Shown one piece after another: positions 7,719 through 14,612 of a stretch of DNA of 37,988 bases. Origin of the DNA: an uncultured Clostridium sp. GTDB taxonomy: Bacteria > Bacillota > Clostridia > TANB77 > CAG-508. The position numbers were made by a program, and so were the translations under genes. The notes beneath the pieces were generated by a model. That model did no database searches, was not told the origin of the DNA, and saw only the letters and a program-made list of their open reading frames with translations. The DNA lies in the NCBI GenBank assembly GCA_947303785.1, contig CAMYZH010000014.1:1-37988 (forward strand), written 5' to 3'. The stretch's first letter is position 1. Every line of letters begins with the position of its first letter.

Positions 7719-8201
7719 ATGAAAATAATAGATATAAAGAATAAATCGGAATATTTAAAGGAATATTTTACTCTATGCAATTTAGAATGGGGAGAACCTG
7801 TTAATGAGAATGATATGGAAGAATATCTTGTTATGAAACAAGAAAAAGTATTAAATGGGGATAAGTTTATAAGTATTTTAGGATTAGTTGAGAATAATTG
7901 CTTATTAGGTTTTATTGCACTATTTAAATACGAAGATGGACAAGATAGAAAACTTACTCCATGGTATGCATCTATGTATGTAAAAAAAGAATATAGGGGT
8001 AATGGATATTCTAAAATACTAAACAATGCTATTTTAAATGAGGCTAAAGAATTAGGATATGATAAATTATTTCTAAAAACAGATTTAGAAAACTATTATG
8101 AAAAATTTGGAGCAAAATATTTGCATGATTTAAATAATGGAGAAAAACTATATTATATTGATTGTAGAATTGGTACAAACAATAAAAAGGAAAGTGAGTA
8201 A
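7719..8201 (+). CDS. GNAT-family N-acetyltransferase
   Basis: 160 residues. The acetyl-CoA motif is clear: MYVKKEYRGNGYSKILNNA (V-x-x-x-x-R-G-x-G-x-x), and FLKTDLENYYEKFGAKYL gives the usual C-terminal Y-x-x-x-G element. It acetylates an unknown amine. AGGAGAG (7703-7709) supports the ATG at 7719; the ATG at 7714 runs straight into a stop. The C-terminal residues NNKKESE are encoded by the start of repeat copy D, paralleling RhuM and the BRO/DinD-like protein, which end in similar K-K-(E)-S tails. Confidence 0.85.
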   Translation: MKIIDIKNKSEYLKEYFTLCNLEWGEPVNENDMEEYLVMKQEKVLNGDKFISILGLVENNCLLGFIALFKYEDGQDRKLTPWYASMYVKKEYRGNGYSKILNNAILNEAKELGYDKLFLKTDLENYYEKFGAKYLHDLNNGEKLYYIDCRIGTNNKKESE

Positions 8202-8264
8202 TTTGGAAGATAAAAAAGAAAAGCCCACAAGTACAAGTATCAACTTGGAGAGACGGATTTATGG
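8180..8264 (+). repeat. Cassette repeat copy D (left half only)
   Basis: The left half is well conserved (CAATAAAAAGGAAAGTGAGT, TTGGAAGATAAAAAAGAAAA, GCCCACAAGTACAAGTATCA). After about 8264 similarity to the other copies is lost, and the BRO/DinD-like gene's own operator-rich leader begins. The micro-ORF starts with TTG instead of ATG. The right-half hairpin is absent, making this the only full-position copy missing it. Confidence 0.75.
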
Positions 8265-8275
8265 GAAACTAGCTA

Positions 8276-8299
8276 AAAGTGTTCAAAAATGAACACTTT
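8276..8299 (+). promoter_or_regulatory. Perfect 10-bp inverted repeat in antirepressor gene leader
   Basis: AAAGTGTTCA-AAAA-TGAACACTTT is a perfect inverted repeat about 100 bases upstream of the BRO/DinD-like gene. It may be an operator bound by the antirepressor-like protein or a cognate repressor, or an RNA hairpin. There is no long T-run after it, so a terminator is less likely. Confidence 0.5.
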
Positions 8300-8343
8300 A
8301 CAAATTTAGCATCTTTCATATTTTACTAAAATTGAATATAAAT

Positions 8344-8359
8344 CCGTCGAATTCGACGG
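8344..8359 (+). promoter_or_regulatory. 16-bp perfect palindrome upstream of the BRO/DinD-like gene
   Basis: CCGTCGAATTCGACGG is fully self-complementary and unusually GC-rich for its surroundings. It sits 38 bases before the start codon and ahead of the AAAGGAGG ribosome binding site, between the upstream inverted repeat and the gene. The position and symmetry suggest a binding site for a dimeric regulator, possibly autoregulatory. Confidence 0.55.
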
Positions 8360-8396
8360 GATATGCGTAATAAATAAATTAGAAAGGAGGAATTTT

Positions 8397-9269
8397 ATGG
8401 ATAATAACAAAATAGAAACAATTTCAAATCTCTTTGAAGATAAGGAAATTAGAAGTGTATGGGATAGTGAAAAAGAAGAATATTTTTTTAGTGTCATAGA
8501 TGTTATAAGTGCATTAACTGATAGTAATGATGCTTCACATTATTGGAGAACATTGAAATCTAGAATGATAAAAGAAGGAAACGAAACCGTCACAAATTGT
8601 GACACTTTCAAATTAAGAGCAAAAGATGGCAAAATGCGTAATACTGATATGTTAGATATGCAAAATATTTTTAGACTTATTGAATCTGTTCCATCACCTA
8701 AAGCTGAACCATTTAAAATGTGGTTAGCTACACTTGGAAAAGAAAGAGTGGATGAAGTATTTGATCCAGAGATAGCAGTGAATCGAGCAATAGACTATTA
8801 CCAAAACAGAGGGTATAGTGATAAATGGATTTCAGAGAGATTAAATGGAATTCTAAACAGAAAGAAATTGACAGATACTTGGAAAGAAAATGGTATTAAA
8901 AATAATTATGAATATGCACTTTTAACAAATGAAATATATAAAGGCTGGTCTGGAATGAAGGCAAGTGAATATAAAAAGTTAAAAGGACTTAGGAAGGAAT
9001 CTTTAAGAGATAATATGACAGATATAGAAGTTGCACTTACAAATATAGGAGAGATTGCAACAAGAGATATAGCAAGAGAAGAACATCCACAAGGATTAAA
9101 AGAAAATTTAAATGTAGCAAAGCGTGGTGGAGGAGTTGCAAAAGGAGCAAAAGACTTATATGAAAAAGAAACTAAAAAATCTGCAATATCTAAAAGCAAT
9201 AGTTTAAATTACAAATACATAGAAGAACAAAAACAAATTGATAACAGAAATAAAAAGGAAAGTAAGTAA
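8397..9269 (+). CDS. BRO-N / DinD-like phage antirepressor-type protein
   Basis: 290 residues. The N-terminal BRO-N-like domain (EIRSVWDSEKEEYFFSVIDV...) is followed by a middle helical region. The C-terminal segment IGEIATRDIAREEHPQGL...AKRGGGVAKGAKDLYEKETK resembles the C-terminal region of DinD, a DNA-damage-inducible protein that affects RecA in E. coli. BRO-N domains bind DNA in phage antirepressors. Two symmetric elements in its leader suggest autoregulation. AAAGGAGG precedes the ATG. Its last residues (NKKESK) are encoded by repeat copy E. The family is well supported; the role in this chromosome is unknown. Confidence 0.8.
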   Translation: MDNNKIETISNLFEDKEIRSVWDSEKEEYFFSVIDVISALTDSNDASHYWRTLKSRMIKEGNETVTNCDTFKLRAKDGKMRNTDMLDMQNIFRLIESVPSPKAEPFKMWLATLGKERVDEVFDPEIAVNRAIDYYQNRGYSDKWISERLNGILNRKKLTDTWKENGIKNNYEYALLTNEIYKGWSGMKASEYKKLKGLRKESLRDNMTDIEVALTNIGEIATRDIAREEHPQGLKENLNVAKRGGGVAKGAKDLYEKETKKSAISKSNSLNYKYIEEQKQIDNRNKKESK

Positions 9270-9396
9270 TATGGAAGATAAAAAAGAAAAGCCCGCAAGT
9301 ACAAGGATTCAATGGGATACGGGGATTTTATGAAAAACACACTCAAACTATTGGAAATACTGAATTTTTGATGTCGTGATTTTTACATATTTTATA
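9249..9396 (+). repeat. Cassette repeat copy E
   Basis: This full copy begins in the last codons of the BRO/DinD-like gene (AAATAAAAAGGAAAGTAAGT) and has an ATG at 9271 opening MEDKKEKPASTRIQ and GCCCGCAAGTACAAGGATTC. It ends with CTCAAACTATTGGAAATACT and a changed TGTCGTGATTTTTACATATT. CCCG and CGGG in the left half can pair. Confidence 0.9.
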
Positions 9397-9450
9397 TCTA
9401 GAATAATTAACAAAGTTGACAAATAGTAAAAGGGAGATGAAAGTTGACAT

Positions 9451-9918
9451 ATGAGAAATTTAACCAAAAGATATATTATTAAGTCTTTAGATGGGTTAAA
9501 CTTAAGTAATCCTATTAAATATGAGAGATATTATATAAATGATAATTTGAGAATTCAGAAGAAAAATAATAAATATGAAAAAGAAATTCTAGATAAAGAA
9601 AATAATCTAGTAGAAAAGAATATAATATCTGAAAAAGACTTTTTGGAATTAAAGGAGAAGGCATATTCAGAAATAATTAGAGAGAGCTATTTACTAATAG
9701 AAGATAATAGAATTTCTATAAAAAAGTATTTTGGACGATATTTAGGATTATATAGAGTAGAAGTTTCTTTTAATTCTATAGATGAAGAAAAAGCGTATGT
9801 GAAAGAAAGTTGGATGGGAAAAGAGATTACAGATTCACCATTGGCATTTGATAAATATCTAAGTAAATTATCTGAAGATGAATTTAAAAAAGAATTAAAA
9901 AAATATACAAATAATTAA
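9451..9918 (+). CDS. CYTH-domain (triphosphate tunnel metalloenzyme-like) protein
   Basis: 155 residues. The pattern fits the CYTH fold: YERYYINDNLRIQKK, IIRESYLLIED, ISIKKYFGRYLGLYRVEVSF and a final WMGKEITDSPLAFDKYLS. These give alternating basic and acidic residues of the beta tunnel that binds triphosphate and metal. The classical EXEXK start is not present, as this subgroup often starts directly at a KRYII-like strand. GGGAGATGA supports the ATG at 9451. It is enclosed by repeat copies E and F. Confidence 0.65.
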   Translation: MRNLTKRYIIKSLDGLNLSNPIKYERYYINDNLRIQKKNNKYEKEILDKENNLVEKNIISEKDFLELKEKAYSEIIRESYLLIEDNRISIKKYFGRYLGLYRVEVSFNSIDEEKAYVKESWMGKEITDSPLAFDKYLSKLSEDEFKKELKKYTNN

Positions 9919-9922
9919 AAAT

Positions 9923-10060
9923 ATAGGAAGTGAATAATATGGAAGATAAAAATGAAAAGCCCGTAAGTACAAAGATTCAGTGCGAAAAACTAATTTATAG
10001 AAACTTCCATAAAACCATTGACAATACTGGATTTTTTAAATAGAGATTTTTACATTTTGT
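9923..10060 (+). repeat. Cassette repeat copy F
   Basis: The copy starts after the CYTH stop: ATAGGAAGTGAATAATATGG, with an ATG at 9939 opening MEDKNEKPVSTKIQ. It ends with AAAACCATTGACAATACTGG and TAGAGATTTTTACATTTTGT. The micro-ORF runs for 34 codons here because the frame stays open to TAG 10041-10043, through the hairpin region. Confidence 0.88.
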
Positions 10061-10079
10061 AATAAAAAAGGAGTTATGC

Positions 10080-10592
10080 ATGGATGTTATAATAAGAAAT
10101 GTTAAAGAAGAAGATTTGCCAGCAGTGGTGGATATTAAAATAAAAGGGTGGCAATCAGCATATAAAGATATAGTTGATAGTACATATTTAAGTAATTTAA
10201 ATAATGAATATGATATAAGAATTAAAAAAATGAAAAAAAATTATATGACAAATGGTTTTATTGTTGCAGTATTAAATGATGAAGTTGTTGGATTTTGCAG
10301 ATATACCTTTGACAACATCTTTTCACCTAAAATTGAAAAAGCAGATTGTGAATTATGTGCATTATATGTGAAACCAGAATTAAAGTATTCTGGTATAGGA
10401 ACAAAAATGTTTAATTATGTTGTAAATGAATTTAAAAAGAAAAATAAATCTAAAATGATTTTATGGTGTTTAAAAGATAATGAACCATCAAAAAAGTTTT
10501 ATACAAAAATGGGCGGTAAAATTATAAAAGAAAAAGAAACAATTATAGGAGAAAAACAATATCAAGAGTGTTGTTTTGAATATAGTATATAG
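10080..10592 (+). CDS. GNAT-family N-acetyltransferase
   Basis: 170 residues in the RimI-like layout. An N-terminal IIRNVKEEDLPAVVDI strand-helix is followed by VAVLNDEVVGFCRY, the acetyl-CoA block ALYVKPELKYSGIGTKMFNYV (G-x-G-x-x with upstream Leu-Tyr-Val) and the C-terminal LKDNEPSKKFYTKMGGK motif. It acetylates an unknown substrate. AAGGAG supports the ATG at 10080. It sits between repeat copies F and G as a single-gene cassette. Confidence 0.88.
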   Translation: MDVIIRNVKEEDLPAVVDIKIKGWQSAYKDIVDSTYLSNLNNEYDIRIKKMKKNYMTNGFIVAVLNDEVVGFCRYTFDNIFSPKIEKADCELCALYVKPELKYSGIGTKMFNYVVNEFKKKNKSKMILWCLKDNEPSKKFYTKMGGKIIKEKETIIGEKQYQECCFEYSI

Positions 10593-10601
10593 TTTGATTA
10601 A

Positions 10602-10746
10602 TATAAAGGAAAGTGTGTAATATGGAAGATAAAAAAGAAAAGCCCGCAAGTACAAGGATTCAGTGGGTAATCAGTATTTTTCGAAAGGTTGGCTTAAACC
10701 ATTGAAAACACTCAACTTTTAATATTGAGATTTTTACATTTTTTAA
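10602..10746 (+). repeat. Cassette repeat copy G
   Basis: ATAAAGGAAAGTGTGTAATA leads into an ATG at 10622 opening MEDKKEKPASTRIQ, with AAAGCCCGCAAGTACAAGGA. The copy ends with CTTAAACCATTGAAAACACT and AATATTGAGATTTTTACATT. The micro-ORF reads 27 codons to the TGA inside CATTGA. This is the last copy before the DUF402 gene and the core chromosome. Confidence 0.9.
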
Positions 10747-10782
10747 TAATACTGTTAATTCTTTATAAATGAGGTGAAGTAA

Positions 10783-11295
10783 ATGAAGAGAAGATTTGCA
10801 AATCAAGTTGAAGGAAAATACTTTCAAGATAGATTAGAAACAGAATATTTTAGTGGATATGCATGTTATATAAAATTAAAGAACGTTGAAAAACCATTAA
10901 TAGTCAATAATGGAATTGAAAGAATCTGTATAAAAGATAATAATTATGAATGGTTTGAATTATATCCAGATAATGAAAAATATGCTTTAACAATAATGTT
11001 TGATGACAATGAAAATCTTATAGAATGGTATTTTGACATTGCTAGAAGCGTGGGATTAGAGAATGGAATACCATATGAAGATGATTTATATTTAGACATG
11101 ATAATTACTCCTGAAGGAAAAGAAATAGTAATAGATGAAGACGAACTGTTGGAAGCTGAAAAACATGGAATTATAACGCACGAAGATATTGAAAGTGCAT
11201 ATAAAACTTTAGAATATTTAAAAGAAAAATTCGTAAAGGATTTAAATAATTTAATAAAATTAACTAATGAAGTAAAAAGAAAGTTTACTACATAA
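10783..11295 (+). CDS. DUF402-domain protein
   Basis: 170 residues. The family signature is seen as WYFDIARSVGLENGIPYEDDLYLDMIITPEG followed by the acidic IDEDELLEAEKHGIIT block. DUF402 proteins include FomD-like and nucleoside tri/diphosphate phosphatases, which use these acidic residues to bind metal and phosphate. GAGGTGAAG precedes the ATG. It is the last accessory gene; rbgA starts 38 bases downstream. The domain is well supported; the activity is inferred from the family. Confidence 0.8.
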   Translation: MKRRFANQVEGKYFQDRLETEYFSGYACYIKLKNVEKPLIVNNGIERICIKDNNYEWFELYPDNEKYALTIMFDDNENLIEWYFDIARSVGLENGIPYEDDLYLDMIITPEGKEIVIDEDELLEAEKHGIITHEDIESAYKTLEYLKEKFVKDLNNLIKLTNEVKRKFTT

Positions 11296-11333
11296 ACATG
11301 ATAAAATAGATATATTAAAAGGAAGTGATGTAA

Positions 11334-12221
11334 GTGGAAGAAAATAAAACTAATATAAATTGGTATCCCGGTCATATGGCGAAAACGAAAAAACAAATAA
11401 TAGAAGACCTCAAACTAGTAGATGTAGTAATAGAACTATTAGATGCAAGAATACCAATATCGAGCCAAAATCCGGACATAGGAAAAATAATAACCAACAA
11501 AAAAAGAATAATAGTTTTAAACAAAGCAGATTTAGCCAACCAAGAAGAAACACAAAAATGGATAAAAAAATTTAAAGAAAAAAACATTCCAGCAATAGAA
11601 GCAGATTCAAATCAAGGAAAAGGAATAAATCAAGTTAAACAAGCAATTGAAAAAGTTATGAAAGAAAAACTAGAAGAAGAAAGTCAAAAAGGAAGAATCA
11701 GAAAGACAATTAGAGTTATGATAGTTGGAATACCAAATGTAGGAAAATCATCTTTTATAAATAGACTATCACAGAAAAGCAGTTTAAATGTTGGAAACAA
11801 ACCAGGAGTAACAAAGCAAAAACAATGGATCAGAATAGACAATCAAATCGAATTATTAGATACCCCAGGAGTATTATGGCCAAAATTTGAAAATGAAACA
11901 GTTGCACTAAATTTAGCATACATAGGAAGCATCAAAGATGAAGTAATAGAAAAAGTTGAAATATGCTATAATTTAATAAAATTCTTAGAGAAAAACTACA
12001 AAGAAGAACTAATAGAAAAATACAAAATTACTTCAGAAGAAATTGAATTAATAAAAAATGATGAGCAATACTACTATAAACTAATGCAACTTATTGGAAG
12101 AAAAAGAGGAGCACTTATATCAGGTGGAAATGTAGATGATGAAAAAGTTGCAAACATCGTTTTAGATGATTTTAGAAGCGGAAAGATTGGAAATATAACA
12201 TTAGAAAAATGTCAAATTTAG
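11334..12221 (+). CDS. rbgA: Ribosome biogenesis GTPase RbgA (YlqF)
   Basis: 295 residues with a circularly permuted GTPase order: the G4 motif NKADL comes first, then the P-loop GIPNVGKSS, then DTPGVLWP (G3). The N-terminus NWYPGHMAKTKK is the YlqF hallmark. The C-terminal helical domain follows (GRKRGALISGG). RbgA acts late in 50S subunit assembly. A GTG start follows GGAAGTGATG. The next gene, mrnC, processes 23S rRNA ends, so this pair is a ribosome-maturation unit. Confidence 0.95.
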   Translation: MEENKTNINWYPGHMAKTKKQIIEDLKLVDVVIELLDARIPISSQNPDIGKIITNKKRIIVLNKADLANQEETQKWIKKFKEKNIPAIEADSNQGKGINQVKQAIEKVMKEKLEEESQKGRIRKTIRVMIVGIPNVGKSSFINRLSQKSSLNVGNKPGVTKQKQWIRIDNQIELLDTPGVLWPKFENETVALNLAYIGSIKDEVIEKVEICYNLIKFLEKNYKEELIEKYKITSEEIELIKNDEQYYYKLMQLIGRKRGALISGGNVDDEKVANIVLDDFRSGKIGNITLEKCQI

Positions 12222-12279
12222 CAGAAATGTTTTATAATAAAAGAAACAAATTTGAAAAATTTATTTGAGGAAAAGAGAA

Positions 12280-12699
12280 ATGGAACTAATAGATAGAGAA
12301 AAAGAAGAAATCGATATAAATTTATTATCACCACTAACATGGGCATATGTGGGGGATGCAATTTACGAATTATTCATAAGAACACATTTAGTAAATAATA
12401 CAAAACTTAAACCACATAAACTACATATTGAATCGATAAAATATGTAAAAGCAAAAGCTCAAGCTAACATTTTAAAAGAACTAATGGATAAACTTTCAGA
12501 AAAAGAAAAAGAAATAGTAAGAAGAGCAAGAAATGCAGAAAATCATCATTTGCCTAAAAATGCAAATCCAGAAGATTATATGTATTCTACAGCATTTGAA
12601 GGGCTAATAGGATATTTATATTTATCTAAAAAAGATGAAAGATTAAAGGAAATACTAGACGAAAGTTTAAAAAATGGAAAACAGCAGTATAGCAAATAA
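12280..12699 (+). CDS. mrnC: Mini-ribonuclease 3
   Basis: 139 residues, an RNase III catalytic domain without a dsRNA-binding domain. The signature WAYVGDAIYELFIR carries the catalytic Asp and Glu; HHLPKNANPEDYMYSTAFEGLIGYLYL is the second acidic block. MrnC matures 23S rRNA 3' and 5' ends. GAGG at 12267-12270 selects the ATG at 12280 over the TTG at 12265. It lies 58 bases after rbgA and ends at a strong hairpin. Confidence 0.95.
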   Translation: MELIDREKEEIDINLLSPLTWAYVGDAIYELFIRTHLVNNTKLKPHKLHIESIKYVKAKAQANILKELMDKLSEKEKEIVRRARNAENHHLPKNANPEDYMYSTAFEGLIGYLYLSKKDERLKEILDESLKNGKQQYSK

Positions 12700-12733
12700 A
12701 AAATATCAAGTACGAATACTTGATATTTTTTAT
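12700..12733. terminator. Bidirectional Rho-independent terminator
   Basis: AAATATCAAGTA-CGAA-TACTTGATATTT forms a 12-bp stem with a T-rich tail on each side. It serves mrnC on + and the tRNA-Glu transcript on -. Confidence 0.85.
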
Positions 12734-12735
12734 TT

Positions 12736-12810
12736 TGGTGACCCCTACGGGAATCGAACCCATGATTCCACCTTGAGAGGGTGGCGTCTTAACCGCTTGA
12801 CCAAGGGGCC
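12736..12810 (-). tRNA. tRNA-Glu (anticodon CUC), CCA encoded
   Basis: On the - strand a 75-base tRNA reads GGCCCCTTGGTCAAGCGGTT at the 5' end, with acceptor stem GGCCCCT/AGGGGTC (one G-U pair). The anticodon arm is CCACC-CTCTCAA-GGTGG, so anticodon CUC, and the T-loop is GGTTCGATTCC. Discriminator A and CCA are encoded. It reads GAG codons; in an AT-rich genome this is an accessory to the usual UUC species. Confidence 0.95.
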
Positions 12811-12827
12811 ATAAATAGTACCATTTA

Positions 12828-12856
12828 TTTATAACAGAAACTTTTATAATAGTCAA
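12828..12856 (-). promoter_or_regulatory. Promoter for tRNA-Glu
   Basis: On the - strand TTGACT (12851-12856) and TATAAA (12828-12833) are separated by 17 bases. The tRNA 5' end lies 17 bases downstream of the -10 box. Confidence 0.7.
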
Positions 12857-12888
12857 TAGAAAAGGGAAAAATAATTTTTCAAAAATAC

Positions 12889-12902
12889 CGAACAAATGTA
12901 TT
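12889..12902 (+). promoter_or_regulatory. Possible LexA (SOS) box 1 upstream of recN
   Basis: CGAACAAATGTATT matches 10 of 14 positions of the Gram-positive LexA consensus CGAACATATGTTCG. It abuts the -35 box of the recN promoter. Confidence 0.45.
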
Positions 12903-12928
12903 GACAAAAATCGAAAAAGAAGTATAAT
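12901..12928 (+). promoter_or_regulatory. recN promoter
   Basis: TTGACA (12901-12906) and TATAAT (12923-12928) are separated by 16 bases. Both are perfect sigma-A hexamers, 31 bases before the recN start. Confidence 0.85.
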
Positions 12929-12935
12929 AGTTATA

Positions 12936-12949
12936 CAAACATATGTACG
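12936..12949 (+). promoter_or_regulatory. Probable LexA (SOS) box 2 upstream of recN
   Basis: CAAACATATGTACG matches 12 of 14 positions of CGAACATATGTTCG and keeps the central ACATATGT. It lies at about the transcription start, a typical repressing position. Confidence 0.6.
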
Positions 12950-12959
12950 GAGGGATAAT

Positions 12960-14570
12960 ATGATAGGTTCATTACATATAAAAAATGTTGGTATAATCGA
13001 TGAAATAAATATTAACTTAAATGAAGGATTTAATGTATTTACAGGAGAAACAGGAGCTGGAAAAACATTAATAATTGACTCATTACAAATATTAGCAGGT
13101 GGAAGATTTTCAAAAGAAATAATTCGAAATGGAGAAAAAAGTTCATTTATAGAAATGTTAATATACCTAAATGAAGAAGAGTATATTATATCAAGAGAAG
13201 TAAACCAAACAGGAAGAAATATCTGCAAAATAAACGGAAGGTTAGTCACAGTAAATGAATTAAAAAACTTCATGAAAAAAGTAATTGATATACATGGACA
13301 ACAAGATAACCAAACAATTTTAGAACCATCAAGCCATATAAAATTTTTAGATGGTTTCATAGGAAGTAAAATAGAAGAATTAAATAAAGAATATTTAGAA
13401 AAATACAATAGATATGTAATAATAAATGATGAACTAAAAAAGAATTATGGAGATGACAAAGAAAAACAAAGAAAACTAGATCTATTAGAATATCAAAGAA
13501 ATGAAATAAAAGAAGCAAATTTATGCAAAGGAGAAGAAGAGGAGCTAGAAGAAAAACTAAAGAAAATCTTAAATTCAGAAAAAATACAAAAAAATCTAGA
13601 AGAATCACATTATAAAATATATGAAGTAATATTATCAGAATTAAACTCAATTGTGAAAATGATGGAAAAAATAAGCGATTATGACAGTAATTATGAAAAG
13701 ACTCAAGAACAATTACAAAGTACATATTATGAGCTAGAAGAAGCTGAAAGAGATTTATACAATTACAAAGAAAATGTATATTTTGATGAAGAAGAAAGAA
13801 TAAATATAGAAGCAAGAATTGACTTAATACAAAATCTAAAAAGAAAATATGGAAATAATGTTGAAGAAATTCTTGAATATGAAAAAGATGTTGAAGAACA
13901 AATAAAAATGATTGAAAACTTATCTACATATATTGAAGAACTAAAAGAAGAAAGAAAAGAAATAGAAAAAGAAATGACCGATTTATCTGAAAAGATGCAT
14001 AGTGTGCGAGAAAAATATAGCCAAATCATGTCAGAACAAATTAACAATGAACTAAAAGACTTAGAGATGATAAGTGCTAAATTTTCAGTAAAAATAAATA
14101 TAAGAAATGAATTTAACACAAAAGGAAAAGATGATGTAGAATTTTTAATTCAAACAAATGTGGGAGAAGAATCAAAGCCACTGATAAAAATAGCCTCAGG
14201 AGGAGAAATGTCTAGAATAATGTTAGGAATAAAAAAAGTATTAGCAGATGTAGATCAAGTTCCAATACTAATTTTTGATGAAATAGATACAGGTATTAGT
14301 GGTATAGCTGCGAAAAAAGTAGGAATAAAAATGAAAGAAATTTCAAAAAAACACCAAGTAATATGTGTAACACATTTGGCTCAAATAGCAGCAAAAGGAG
14401 ATTACAATTATTTTATCAAAAAAGAAATTAAAGATAATAAAACAAAAACAAAAATAGAATTATTAGATGAAGATGGAGTACTAAAAGAATTAGCTAGAAT
14501 AGCAACAGGAGAAATAAATGATATATCAATAAAACATGCTAAAGAATTAAGAAAAGAAAAAGTTGCATAA
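12960..14570 (+). CDS. recN: DNA repair protein RecN
   Basis: 536 residues, an SMC-like ATPase. Walker A GETGAGKT is at residues 29-36, a Q-loop follows in HGQQDNQTIL, and a long charged coiled coil spans about 150-360. The signature SGGEMSR and Walker B PILIFDEIDTG lie in the C-terminal half, with a final HLAQIAA switch. RecN acts in the cytoplasm early in double-strand-break repair. It is driven by a perfect promoter flanked by LexA-box-like sites, so SOS control is likely. It stands alone rather than beside spo0A/spoIVB or argR as in many relatives. Confidence 0.96.
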   Translation: MIGSLHIKNVGIIDEININLNEGFNVFTGETGAGKTLIIDSLQILAGGRFSKEIIRNGEKSSFIEMLIYLNEEEYIISREVNQTGRNICKINGRLVTVNELKNFMKKVIDIHGQQDNQTILEPSSHIKFLDGFIGSKIEELNKEYLEKYNRYVIINDELKKNYGDDKEKQRKLDLLEYQRNEIKEANLCKGEEEELEEKLKKILNSEKIQKNLEESHYKIYEVILSELNSIVKMMEKISDYDSNYEKTQEQLQSTYYELEEAERDLYNYKENVYFDEEERINIEARIDLIQNLKRKYGNNVEEILEYEKDVEEQIKMIENLSTYIEELKEERKEIEKEMTDLSEKMHSVREKYSQIMSEQINNELKDLEMISAKFSVKINIRNEFNTKGKDDVEFLIQTNVGEESKPLIKIASGGEMSRIMLGIKKVLADVDQVPILIFDEIDTGISGIAAKKVGIKMKEISKKHQVICVTHLAQIAAKGDYNYFIKKEIKDNKTKTKIELLDEDGVLKELARIATGEINDISIKHAKELRKEKVA

Positions 14571-14612
14571 AAAATATAATTTTTCAAAAACTAACACTAA
14601 AGAGGTGATTTT

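Noticed and set aside
9412-9449. Direct repeat AAAGTTGACA before the CYTH gene as double -35 promoter
   Set aside because: No -10 box follows at correct distance from either copy, and the second copy lies after the ribosome binding site.
5567-10746. CRISPR array
   Set aside because: The repeats are ~140 bp and the 'spacers' are whole genes of 0.5-1 kb; no cas genes are present.
5567-10746. Classical integron with attC sites
   Set aside because: I could not find paired RYYYAAC/GTTRRRY core sites at the repeat ends and there is no integrase gene in the window. The resemblance is in layout only.
12626-13408. 260-aa ORF on - opposite mrnC and recN
   Set aside because: It runs antisense through the tRNA-Glu region, the recN promoter and the recN coding start. 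Its composition is that of an antisense shadow.
13357-14119. Long hydrophobic ORFs on - within recN
   Set aside because: They are mirror images of the Lys/Glu-rich coiled coil of RecN (antisense Phe/Leu/Ser), without ribosome binding sites.
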